A DNA stretch of 64,000 nt, taken from Nemopilema nomurai. Taxonomy: Eukaryota; Cnidaria; Scyphozoa; Rhizostomeae; Rhizostomatidae. A program made the position numbers and the translations under genes. Of the stretch, positions 1-10,749 are shown one piece after another (within the stretch, counting starts at the first letter, position 1; every line of letters begins with the position of its first letter). The notes under the pieces were generated by a model. That model worked only from the letters and a program-made list of their open reading frames with translations. It searched no databases and was not told the DNA's origin. The DNA lies in assembly GCA_003864495.1 (NCBI GenBank), contig ML133374.1:682001-746000 (forward strand), read 5' to 3'.

Positions 1-289
1 AACGATGCCAGCCTCTTGTGCTTATTCTGCAAGACCGCTCATATACAATAGTGGGTGATAGCCTACACTTAAACAGAGCACTCTACGGACACCCAAAACT
101 GGTACGTCAATACATGTAGCAATCATATTCCTACATCTCAATATTTGAAACGCCACGGTAACTGGAAATGTCAGTGGATAGTACTGAAGAGGAGCTGCTG
201 AACTTCCTTTGGAAAGATATCCCATAGATATAATGGTCCACCCACCGAGAATTGACAGTCCAGTTTGAATGGTTGAATTGAAAACTTAC

Positions 290-598
290 CTGGGTTGATG
301 ACCAGTTCAACAGTCCTGCTCTCGACCTTTCCAAGGTGGTGGTTTTCAACATTGCAATAATACTCTCCACTGTCCGTCGTTTTTGTGTAAGCGAAATACA
401 GATTCCCGTCCGCATTGGTGGAATAGTGCGTTCCTTCTTCTGAATGTAATGTACTTTTTCTGTCACCCTTCTCTGAGCTACGTTTGGTCCAATAAATATG
501 CCGATCTGGAAATGAGTTTGGAGCGTGGCATTCGAGCAAAGCGTGATCCCCTTCATTGACTGTTACCTCTGTATCAGGCATCGAAAATGGGTCCATAT
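290..598 (-). CDS. Second Ig-domain exon of the contactin/L1-like protein
   Basis: This exon encodes about 103 residues and is again phase 1 at both ends: acceptor AAACAG before 598, donor GTAAGT from 289. Visible motifs are VNEGDHALLEC with the first cysteine, HIYWTK with the core tryptophan, NADGNLYFAYTK, and TDSGEYYC with the second cysteine. The NGNLYFA-like strand before the D-x-G-x-Y-x-C motif is typical of Ig2 in contactins and the L1/neuroglian group, which supports the assignment. The intron separating it from the previous exon (599-988) is 390 bp and holds nothing recognisable. The next exon is not seen in bases 1-289, which read as intron. Later Ig and fibronectin domains, and the membrane or GPI anchor, must lie left of the window. 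Confidence 0.82.
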
Positions 599-988
599 CT
601 GTTTGGAACAAAACAGTGACAGTCAATACCTGGGTCAACTTACTGACCAGGCACACAAACATGAAAAGAGAGAACTAACGCTAGGCACTGCCTTGTCTTT
701 TTAGTTTGGCACAAAATACACTAAATAGAAACAAGTCCAATTAAAATGCTGCCCTAAAAAGTTGATCATTATCTCATTTGACACTGATCAAGATTTTTTG
801 CTTGTCACTATTCCGTATAAAAATGTTCACAAGTTAGATCACCCCAATTAACTATGCAGATAGGGGCATCTATATAAGGCCATAAACGATAACTGTTCAA
901 ATAGCGCAGGAAACTGCGTGTGAAACGCGGGATCTTTTCAGCGCCACAAAGTGAGAGCTATAAAGAGAACAAGGTGGAGCATACTCAC

Positions 989-1285
989 ATGAGATTATTA
1001 CTTCGGCCTCGGAACTAGCTATACTGCCGATAGAATTTCCCACAATGCATCGATAACGGCCTTGGTCTCGTTCCCGCGTGACTTTCGAAATTATTAGCGG
1101 CCCATCCGGGAGCAGTGTTAAATGTTTTGAATTCTTGATATCTAAATTTATTCCATTTCTTTGCCAAATAATATTTAAAGGTCTCTCTCCATCAACTAAG
1201 CATGTTATTGTTATGTTTTTATTGTTTTGTACGATGATGTCATTTGGTGGCTGGCGTATAACGGGTTGGGCTCCTCCTTTTTCAT
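989..1285 (-). CDS. First Ig-domain exon of a contactin/L1-like cell adhesion protein
   Basis: This exon encodes about 99 residues forming one immunoglobulin domain of a neural-type cell-surface adhesion protein. The first cysteine is in ITITC, the core tryptophan in IIWQR, and the second cysteine in the DQGRYRC motif (D-x-G-x-Y-x-C). The acceptor on the minus strand is a TTTTCAG ending at 1286 and the donor is GTGAGT starting at 988. Both borders are phase 1, the usual layout for Ig exons. Splicing to the next exon (290-598) makes the junction IISYMDPF. Contactins have a very similar hinge (GYLDPF) between Ig1 and Ig2, so this is probably the first Ig domain. The protein would act outside the cell in homophilic or heterophilic contacts. 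Antisense open frames over it are shadows. Contactin, neuroglian/L1 and related proteins cannot be told apart from two domains. Confidence 0.82.
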
Positions 1286-1354
1286 CTGAAAATCGTGGGA
1301 AAAACAAAAACGATTGAAAAACGACTGGTACAGAAATATTTCATATCGAAGACG

Positions 1355-1748
1355 ACACTTGACAAAATGAATCGTATCTGATAGAACGAATCGTACCCGA
1401 TATAATTACACTCGACAAAATGAATCGTATCTGATAGAACGAATCGTACCCGATATAATCACACTTGACAAAATGAATCGTATCTGATAGAACGAATCGT
1501 ACCCGATATAATCACACTTGACAAAATGAATCGTATCTGATAGAACGAATGGTACCCGATATAATCACACTTGACAAAATGAATCGTATCTGATAGAACG
1601 AATCGTACCCGATATTATTACACTTAATAGAATGAATCGCATCTAATATTACCACACTTTAGGGAATGAATTGTATCTGATAGAATGAATCGCATCTGAT
1701 AGAATGAATCGCATCTGACAGAAGAAAGTCGTACCTGATAGAATCAAT
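1355..1748. repeat. 53-bp tandem repeat, five near-identical copies plus degenerate tail
   Basis: The phrase GACAAAATGAATCGTATCTG recurs at an exact 53-bp spacing (1361, 1414, 1467, 1520, 1573). After about 1620 the copies decay into shorter GAATCGCATCTGATA units. Each 53-mer contains two related halves of the form GAATCGTAyCyGATA, so it grew from a shorter unit. If the upstream signal exon is real, the array sits inside an intron of the contactin-like gene. Confidence 0.93.
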
Positions 1749-3065
1749 GTGATTTGAAGCAGGATCGTTAGGGCCCTCAAATAAAAGCTCTTGATCCATG
1801 TCATCGTTCACATTTGTAACGATTGCCCGTCATCCTTTGCTGCAAAAAGGAAGTCAGAATCAACAAAACATTCAGATATATCTAATTACGTCTTTTAAAG
1901 ACATCTAGCACTTGCTTGGTGTGAAAACGTCGCTGAAAACATGTGTTTTCTGAACGGTGTTTTCCAACTGTCCTGATTTTTTTCATAATAACGTGTTACT
2001 AAATACCTAAGCACGAATTGGCGTAGGAGGCGATTAATAAATGTTTCATACGCTACAGATTTCGCGTCAGATGTTTCGCTTCAGATGTTTCGCTTTGAAA
2101 CAACGATCAGCTCCATTTTGCAGGCGAGTTCTTAACGGGGCCTTTACACCCACATTAGCAGCCAAACATACTATGCAGGCCACAGGAATCACGCTAGCAC
2201 CATGCGATCGTTGCAAAGCAGCGAATACTTGCAATCGTTGCATGTTACATCGTCAAATGCTGGTAGTTTATTCGTAGGTTTATTGATTATTAATGGGGTG
2301 GCTTTTTCGCTGAAACGGATTCAGACAACAAGCCTTTCAGTTAAATAACACCATGAATTCGTCTCTCTTTTTAATAATTTTATCTATTACTCTAGGATGT
2401 ATTTGGCTGCCCATGATCATGTTATGTATTCAAATTTGTATTGCTAGTAATTAACTCGTAATTCTATTGAAAGAAGGTTTAAATCATGGGAAAGCTATTA
2501 GATGATAAAGGCACCGAAGTAGGTATGAATTCTTTAGTGTGAAGTGATGGACTTGTGCAGAACTGCTTCTTAGAAACTGTTAGGATTCAGAGGATTTTTA
2601 ACAGTTTCTTGAAAAGTAAGGTTAGAACATAGATAACACAGGATGCATTTGTCTGTGGTACATCGAAGTACAAGTCACGCCCCATCTGGCTTTTCTAGGT
2701 GCAAAACTAACACGTTAATCACCAAGGAAGCAAAACAAAAGTAAACGTGGAATAAAAAAGGTCCTAGAAAAAGAATTCACAAGAGCAGGCACTCCATCGC
2801 AACTTAAGCTGGAAAAGAAGAGAATAAATCATCGAATCATATAGCAGACAAGAGCCTCTTTAAAATCTATTAATTTGACAAGTTTCACTCTGAAAACAAA
2901 TCAATATGAAAAACAGAAAGAATGAAGATGGAAAAAAGTTTGCGCACTGGGCTTCTCACGGTTGATACCTGACTGGACGATACATCAAGTAGACTTTAGG
3001 AAATACAGGAACAACTATTTGTCAAGACTTTCGAATTGTGTGGACAGGCAAGAGCTTGTGCATAC
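1749..3065. other. Probable intron or intergenic DNA, nothing recognised
   Basis: AT-rich sequence between the 53-bp array and the candidate signal exon. Short open frames such as 2041-2277 on the plus strand show no family resemblance and no convincing splice borders. Confidence 0.5.
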
Positions 3066-3291
3066 ATTCTAAGCAGATGGAGATGTTTAGGACTGACGTC
3101 ACGAGGAACAAACTGCTGTACAGAGAAAACAAAGGGCTGCTAGCATAGCCAAAAGATATAATGACCAGCCAAGCCAACACAAGAAGCAAACTGACAGGTA
3201 TCTCACGATTGCTGTCAATAAAACTGCCTTGATTGGATTTATGTACCAATAGAGGTTCTAGAGGATCAACGACAAGGCCCTGTTTTGGCAT
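3066..3291 (-). CDS. Possible first coding exon (signal anchor) of the contactin-like gene
   Basis: An open frame starting ATG CCA AAA CAG encodes about 75 residues. A polar N-terminal stretch of about 30 residues is followed by a strongly hydrophobic segment (PVSLLLVLAWLVIISFGY) that could be a signal peptide or signal anchor, and by a second, weaker hydrophobic stretch. A donor GTATGC at 3065 leaves phase 1, matching the phase 1 acceptor of the first Ig exon at 1285, so the two join in frame. It lies at the expected place, about 1.8 kb upstream. The codon pattern looks coding. Against it, known contactins start with a short signal peptide, not a 30-residue polar leader, and 60-90-codon frames are common here by chance. 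The link to the Ig exons is inference. Confidence 0.3.
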
Positions 3292-6200
3292 GATAACACC
3301 GAGAAAGATAACACTTACAAAGAAGCGTTAGGCACGATCTGAAAATTATTGCTAACTTCATGTTTCAGCAATTGCTACTCATAAAATCAAGCTACAGAAA
3401 ATCTTCTGCCCATACAAATATATGTCTCTACAAATCAATAAAAGCAAGAGATGATTGTTCGTTTAAGTAACCATTGTCAGGGCCCAATGTTCTTGATCGC
3501 GCGCCCTGTGATTCTCTTTAGCAAAGATGTCAATTGGAGGCAAATAGATTGCTGTTAAGATAACTTCTTGTGGATGGGAACGTCGAAATTCGAGGGCAAG
3601 AAGTAACCCAGAGATCGTTTTAAAATGATATGAACTTATGCTCAAAGTAAAACTTTACATCGCTTTCTACGATTGCCATAGGAGAACATTTGCATACAAG
3701 CATTAGAAAATTTACTAAAAGAAACAAAACAACTTGTGAGATTGAAGGACTTTAGTGGATGTCTATTAAAACTTCGAGGCAATTTCCTGCGGATTAAATC
3801 CTTTTCTATCTACGCAGTGCATAAATCCTTCTAGAATTAGTTTAACGCCCGTTAAAACGTCGTGTCTCCAAGTTATAAACACTTACTTCGTTCTGACTAG
3901 AGAAAGCTGGCTGAAAGATAACGAAAAGCGTGTATGCAGCGGAAGTACCAGAAATGGTCATAGTCCGAAACAAAACCGATGTTCGAATCTGCTGTGTAGG
4001 TCAATGAGCTGCAAGCGGGCGCTTCGAACACTCAATGGGAATTTCTGATTGCATAAATGGAGATTACGAAAGGCCAAGTTAAACATAGTCACTGCAAGTA
4101 GATATGGAAGAGCTATTATGTGCAGCAAATTTCCAAAACATACACACAAAGCAGGCAAACTATGTGGAAATAGTTTTAAAAACAATTGTATTAGAGCATG
4201 CCTCAATCGGATTACTTATTGGTAAAGACCATGAAGCTTAAAGAAGATAGGAGAGTATAGGATATTTGAAGTAAAGGAGTACGCATGTATTCAAAGTGTT
4301 GGGATGGGCGTTAAGCAAGCAGCCATTAGGTATTACCAAATGCATAATGCGAATTGGCACGTACTTGAGTGCACTTCCACAGGGAAAGTAAGAGAAGATT
4401 GTGTGGTACTGAGAGTCAAGATATTATGGAAGAACAAGATAAGGAAATAGATAATGAAACAAAATGTGGAACGGTTTATCTGTCTGACTGTTTGGTACAT
4501 CAGCATATCAAGAGGAAAGTAGATAAATTGCAAGAACACAAAGCACTCGACTTACTGAGCTCCAATGCAATGTAAGAACGCAGAAGCTGTTGACTAGCGA
4601 TTCAGTGAAAAGCAGCCACTTATGAAGTACATTGGATAGATGTCAGCTCGTAACGCGATGCTTTCTTGATGTAATGTTAAGCTTGTAGACAATCTACATG
4701 GTATTATTATCAAAGAAATTAACCTGTTTTACAATCAACATCGTATAATAAGCGACGTGATGAATAATGAATGAAAAAACAGTGGTTTGCGATAGGAGTT
4801 GCCCAGCTTGAGTGAAAATCATAAGACGTTTGTTTATACACACTTTGAAGAATGGATTGACAAGCTATTCAGTTGGAAAACCCACACGGTGGGAAAACTT
4901 CTAAAGCAAAACTTCTGTAAAGAAATCGCGCATCTGATGCTCATTAACGCGTAAATAAGGAGATATAATGCTAGGTAAGATAGCGGATGGTCGACTGAGG
5001 TTTCAGACATAGAGATATATTTCTTCGAGTGAGGTGTCATCGATTTATAGGCATTTTGGTGTAGGTAAAAGAGCTACGCGAGAAAGCTTTTCGAGAATAG
5101 CAAATAATTTGCATAACTGCTGTTTAATTCAGAAGCATCTGAGGATCTTCTTTTCACCTTTATGTATTCAAGCTGTTAGAAATAAAACATGATAATATTG
5201 GCTGTTTTTAAGCGATTATCGTGGAGAATAAAATCTGCAATTGCAGCTTTGACAATGCTCAAGATAAATCAGAATTTAACCTGAATCTCCCATTCTTCGT
5301 CATTTCCGTAATCAGAATGCATTTCAAGTGGAGCGAATTGCATTATGATCACGAGAGCAGGGTTAGATGGTATCTAGGCGGTACAGGCAAGCAGATGGCA
5401 TGCATGTTTAATACCATAAGAAATCCTTATTAAGATTACCCATTACCTTTAAATGGTCTAAACAGTGCATAGGGTGCATTAATGTACACGCTCACACATG
5501 CTTACAAAGTCGGTGTAGGTCTTATTACAACTCACAAGATTGTTGAAACTAATCAATGAAATTCGATCTCACCTTTTCTTGTTCGAGCCTTTGGTCTTTA
5601 GTATTAAGAAAGGTCTTCAGCAGTCTTCAAACATCAAAATCTGCAAAATTAAGAGAATGTTTGTAAACATGCTGGCTAATTTATTGCAAAGGTACAGAGA
5701 TGAGAAAATTGGGCTTTTTCGTGTAAAGATAACAAAATGGAAAGGTAATTAGGAAGTCTACCTAAAGGCAAACCACGAACGTCTTTTCGTTGCAATAAAG
5801 TTAAATCTTGCTGTTTAGAGAAAACGGGGCGGTGAAGCATCCGGACGGATCGGAGTGGGTTTGGTTCGGACACTAGTTGAATGTCGACGTGTCATTGCCA
5901 CAAAACATTTACCATTTCAATTACATGCTTATTCGTTGTCTTTGATCAAAACTCGGACACACAGATCCTTGTGAAGCGCTTGCGCACGGATGCGGATTGC
6001 AATAGGTCAATTCCAGAAACGTTTATATCCGGTCAACTAATATTTGGTCCGGTTTAGCATCAATGGAACAACGGCACTAGCGTACAAATGATCGGGGTGC
6101 CAAGTGGCCAAAAAAGACGGGGGATTACAAAAGCCAGAGATAGAGAGGGATATGCAGCACATTTTGGCATTGCAATTTGAAGACATATGAGTATACAAAA

Positions 6201-7020
6201 GATAAAAAAATAAATGAAGATAGAAAGTATGTAAAGGTGATTGATCTAAACAATTGTTAAGAGAACAGAAGAAACGGGAGTAATCGATTGCAACATTAGC
6301 ATGTAGGCCATGTCACTATCTTGTTTGGCAGCCTTGGAGTTAAGCTGCTGAGACGAAATCTGTTGCGTTTGAGACGAGGCTTTTGCTTTTGTTAATACAA
6401 ATCACTGACTGCACACGCAAGGGCAAGACTCCTCGGTATCATTTCTAATTACTTCTGTCTTATTGGCTTTGGGTTGCTGAATCATATTGACAATGCAGTG
6501 TTAAATGATTACCAAGACTCCCTTTAATATTAAGATACCCAACAAAACACGAAGCAGCACGCGATAACAGTCTGATTTGGTACCATTCGAAGCAAGCCAC
6601 ACAGATAATGGCCTCGGTGCAGACAAAACGTGGGTCTGTGGAATGTACGAGCGACCAATACTGCAGATGCCTATAGACGTGCTCTGAGGCGCCCATTGAA
6701 GTTGTTCCTGATACTATTGATGCAATGAATGCCCATGGCTAAGTTGAATTAGGAAAACTGCTGGTTATCTATGCACGCGAATGTTTAGTGTTGTCAGATC
6801 AAATTGATCGCTATCTTGAGAGTCTGTCAAGAGCGTGGTGATAAGTGGCGATCGTGAAAGCAACTTTCGTGGCTCGATGTGATGATAAGATGCAGAGTGG
6901 TGGTTTGGGATGGGATAGACTGGCAGTTCGGTAAATTCGAACGCCATGTTGACCAGGGTAGTCCAATCCCGCAGAGTACGGAGCAGTATAGTCAAATACA
7001 GTGCGATGCATGGCATGTGC
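3292..7020. other. Intergenic stretch without recognisable genes
   Basis: Several open frames of 60-80 codons occur on both strands, for example 3958-4206 minus and 4369-4575 plus. The second ends at a GTAAGA that could be a donor and has a plausible charged composition, but I cannot tie it to a family. I see no RNA gene or transposon terminus. Confidence 0.45.
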
Positions 7021-7025
7021 TCACC

Positions 7026-7398
7026 CTAGCGTAGTACGCAACAATATTGTACAGCGTAGTGCAGTACAGTGTAGTATAGTGAAGCGTAGTGTAATGCGGC
7101 GTAGCGTAGTGTAAAGTGGCGTAGCATATCGAATGCAGCGTATCGTAGTGTAGTGCGGTGTAGCGTAGTGTAGTGCGGCGTACCGTTATGTAATGCGGCG
7201 TACCGTTATGTAATGCGGCGTAGCTTAGTTTAATGTGGTGTAGCGTAGTGTAGTGCGGCGTACCGTTATGTAATGCGGCGTACCGTTATGTAATGCGGCG
7301 TAGCTTAGTTTAATGTGGTGTAGCGTAGTGTAATGCGGTGTAGCGTAGCGTAGTGCGGCGTAGCGTAGTGCAATGCGGCGTAGCGTAGTGTAATGCGG
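7026..7398. repeat. 20-bp tandem repeat with 80-bp higher-order period
   Basis: Units are variants of TAGCGTAGTGTAATGCGGCG. From 7181 to 7340 four variant units repeat as a block: two TACCGTTATG-type units, one TAGCTTAGTT-type unit and one TAGCGTAGTG-type unit, then the same four again with about two differences in 80 bases. The left part (7026-7180) is more diverged. The antisense reading (RYATPHYTTL-like) is only a consequence of the repeat. Confidence 0.93.
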
Positions 7399-7399
7399 C

Positions 7400-8545
7400 A
7401 AGCCCAGCAAGGTTTAAGGGTCAGATCGTAAAGGAAAGAGTATCTTTTCAAAACCAAACAGTTAGCTACTATCTTAAACAAAGCATCTGCTTATTTTGCT
7501 TAAAATAAACAAGATAAAGCCTTCCTGGTGATGGAAAAAAGGATTCATATCCATATCTGTCAATATCTGAACTATTTTACATCATACAACAATTCTTTGT
7601 GTCAAATAGAACTTTGGACGAAGCACTAAGTCAACAAGGCGTTTTGCAGCAAGGTCAAAAGTTGGACAAAGCCTAGATAAAATGTTCTCTAAAAAGCTTT
7701 GTTATTATGCTAACAAAGCTTGATCTCCGTAAAATTGCGTGCAAGCGATGTTTTAAAAGTCGTACCGGATATGGAAGAACTCCCGTGCAAAACCAACTCC
7801 TCTTGCAGATGCAAATAGGTAGGGACAGGTTTTGATAAGAACACCGCAAACATTGGATGCGTTGCATCAAATTGATTAATTAAGCCAATCAGAGAAACTT
7901 TTGTTTACTTGATTGTGCACAACGGGTTATTTGTCAAATAACACTAATCCACTCAGATATTACCATTTAACAATTTGACGAGATTTCAATACTAAACAGT
8001 TCTAGTCGTAGACACGGCCGACAAAGGGAGTCCCTAATGGATGAAATTACCGTTTGAAAGGGGAACATGCCCTTGAGAAAAGGGTTTCATTGTCGCTTTC
8101 TCTCTTTGGAGAGAAAGGGGTACAGAAAACCTTTAGAGAATAAAGGGTACCAAGGATAGAAGGGAGAACAGACGCTCCCTGATAAAACCCAGTATCTGCA
8201 TCTGTGTTTGTGAACTTTAAAAATATTTCCCCTCCAACGGCCACCTTCAAACTAACCTTCCCCAAGAAAATTCACTTTGGGGATATGCTTCCAGGCATGA
8301 CACGCCACTTTGTAAAGAAGAACCAATAATGTTTTAAGAGGAAAAGGAAGATGATCGAAAGAGACCCTGACACATGATCCACTAAATTGGGCAGTGGTTG
8401 GAGAACAGGAAAAATAAAACAAAGTTCTTTGGGACGTAAAATGTTTTCGGTGAAGCATCATCAATTGCTACAATGATGGCAAATTAATAAATCAACATCC
8501 GCAAAGCAGAAGCATGTGATGGCAAATGATAACGGATATTTGAAG
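7400..8545. other. Non-coding stretch, nothing recognised
   Basis: AT-rich sequence with a few chance open frames, such as 8047-8464 minus in two frames. No splice-bounded exon or family motif was found. Confidence 0.45.
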
Positions 8546-8548
8546 GTG

Positions 8549-8640
8549 ATTAATAAAAGTGATTGATTGATTGACTGATCGATTGCTTGATTAATTGATT
8601 GATTGACTGATTAATTGACTGGCTGTTTATCTAGTGGTAT
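8549..8640. repeat. Imperfect GATT tetranucleotide repeat
   Basis: A run of GATT units broken by GACT, GATC and AATT variants, continuing more weakly to about 8740 as scattered TGATTGATGGTGATT-like words. Confidence 0.85.
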
Positions 8641-8744
8641 AATGATTGGTTGATTAGAAATGATAATGGTTGTTTTAGCCGTAGTGACTGTTTACCCAAA
8701 AGTGATTGATGGTGATTACTAGCGCTGATCATTGATAACAACGA

Positions 8745-9280
8745 TTATCGAGGATGGATCAGCATTCTGGCGCATTTTTCCGCCAATCAGAATGTTTTAT
8801 GACGATTGCTTCAAAGATACTCGCAGAAGTCTGTCGTGACAGCCCTACTCTTTCGGTTTGCTCTCTATTTGAGAAAATCGAGAATCCTGATCCGAGATTA
8901 GATGGATATTTATCTCGCTCGCTCCACTTAATCGCCTAAGCCTCGGCGTGGCCCGGTGCTTTCCCACGATAACCTGCGCTGCAACCCAGGTCAGGACTTG
9001 TAACTGTACGCCTCAAGTCAGCGTCAACAATCTTTAACACCCAAGTCTAAGCCTCCAGTTTCTGAGATCGAGATTTTAATCCCTGGAAAAATCATGTTTA
9101 CAGCGCCTGCCTGCCGACAAGCCACTTTTCTGCTGATCGGAAAAGTGCAAAGGAGAAAAAAGAGCAAATCAGGCCTGCTTAATGTTACACTGAAATCTCA
9201 GAATTGTGACCCTGAACTGATTTCGCAAATCTGCTGCCTTTTGGGTAAATGGCACAAGTGGGAAATAAGTTAGGGGCGCA
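8745..9280. other. Non-coding stretch, nothing recognised
   Basis: Includes a moderately GC-rich part around 8940-9010 but no open frame with splice borders or family motifs that I can defend. Confidence 0.4.
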
Positions 9281-9340
9281 ACATGGGACAAAATGGAGCA
9301 AAATGGGACAAATTGGGCAAAGTGGCACAAAATTCCCAAT
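9281..9340. repeat. 10-bp-period repeat, six units
   Basis: Six consecutive ten-base units of the form ACATGGGACA, AAATGGAGCA, AAATGGGACA, AATTGGGCAA, AGTGGCACAA and AATTCCCAAT. The period is about one helical turn. Copies are diverged, so this is an old array or chance amplification. Confidence 0.65.
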
Positions 9341-10616
9341 ACTAAATTGACTAATTGGGTTAATCTGAATTCGCCTTCAGTACGGACAAAATATTAGAAA
9401 ACAATTTGAAGTTGACAAGAAAGCGTGGCATGAAGGCCGCTGCAAAGTATGCTGGGATATTAATGACGTAAATCTGTGGCCTGGATTGCCGGTAAGGTGA
9501 CAAAACGAGCACGAAGGCTGAAACGCAGATGGCAAATAGCTGGTGAATTATAGATATTAGGAGGCTGATCAAGACAAGACAGTGCCCCCTCAGTTGCATC
9601 CTTCATTCAACAAGCTCACATCTTAAATGTAAATGCATGGCTCTTGAGAGAATGAAAACAAAAAGGACGGTACTTCTACACATAAATATAGTTCCTCCAA
9701 TTGTTCGGACGCTAAACCATGGTACACGTGTTTACATATTCTGATTCAGTTTGTTTGATACAAGTATATAAAATACAGATACGACTGCAAAACAGTTATT
9801 CAGCGGTAAGAAGATTTAAATCTCGCTTGAAGCCATTTTGGAGGCATGGATTGGCAGAAAAGATCGTCAAAGAGAATATCACTGTTAATAGCCCGGGATT
9901 GCGAAAGACATACAACAGTTGAAAATGCGAGATCGATGGATGAATCAGGCTGAAACAAAACATAAAGGCACGTCGGAGCAGAAAGAGCCCATACAATATA
10001 TGTACCAACGTTGGCAAATATTGACTTACTGTCTAAATTCTATAGTTGGAAAAGTAGATTGCGGGGGTTTTGACACAGAAAGAAGACAGACTGATGGGGT
10101 CATTATTCTAGATTTTTGCTTGAAAAAAGAATTCAAATGATGAAAGAGTAACCGATTGGGTTGCAGAAGATGAAACGTTGATAGGTTCATGAAAGAGCAC
10201 AGGTGATTCAACCAACCGTGGCAAGGAAAACAGAGATCCAAATGCATAATCAAATGCACATCATCTCGTGTTCTTTGTTATCGATTTTCGCATATATCAC
10301 TGAACATTCGTCGATCTTAGAGGCTACAAAGATGGGAAATTTTCTCCAATAATTTTCGAGTGAAACAAGAATCCTGTTTACCCAAGATCCTGCCTCGTTT
10401 GACTATTGTGTGTAAAACAGCAAATGGATACAATAGCAAAATAGAAACCTTGCCTTTCCACAACTAGCAGCCCGCCCAAACCAATAAGAATTTTCCTAAA
10501 AATCCACAGGAAAATAGAATCCTTGCACATGCTCAACCAACAGTCTTTAACAAATGATTGGCAGTTGTATTGAGAGATGCCTAAATTTTAAAGGTCATCT
10601 CTGCTTCACTAGGCCA
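9341..10616. other. Non-coding stretch, nothing recognised
   Basis: Overlapping open frames on both strands at 9719-10259 are 60-77 codons long, with no family resemblance or matched splice phases. I treat them as chance. Confidence 0.45.
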
Positions 10617-10749
10617 GATTGCCTTAAAAGGGACAGGTTGTCTTAAAAGAGACAGATTGCCTTAAAAGGGACAGATTGCCTTAAAAGGGACATATTTTCT
10701 TAAAAGGGACAGATTGCCCTAAAAGGGACAGATTGCCTTAAAAGGGACA
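10617..10749. repeat. 19-bp tandem repeat, seven copies
   Basis: Seven head-to-tail copies of GATTGCCTTAAAAGGGACA with a few substitutions (GGTTGTCTT, GAGACA, TATTTTCTT variants). The array length is exactly seven units. Confidence 0.93.

Noticed and set aside
1078..1317. Plus-strand 79-codon frame
   Set aside because: Antisense shadow of the Ig1 exon.
1355..1748. CRISPR-like array
   Set aside because: Repeats are head to tail with no unique spacers, in eukaryotic intronic DNA.
3979..3990. TGTTCGAATCT as a tRNA B-box
   Set aside because: Mismatched at both ends, with no A-box or cloverleaf nearby.
7225..7410. Minus-strand frame with RYATPHYTT repeats
   Set aside because: Translation of the 20-bp minisatellite; no unique sequence.
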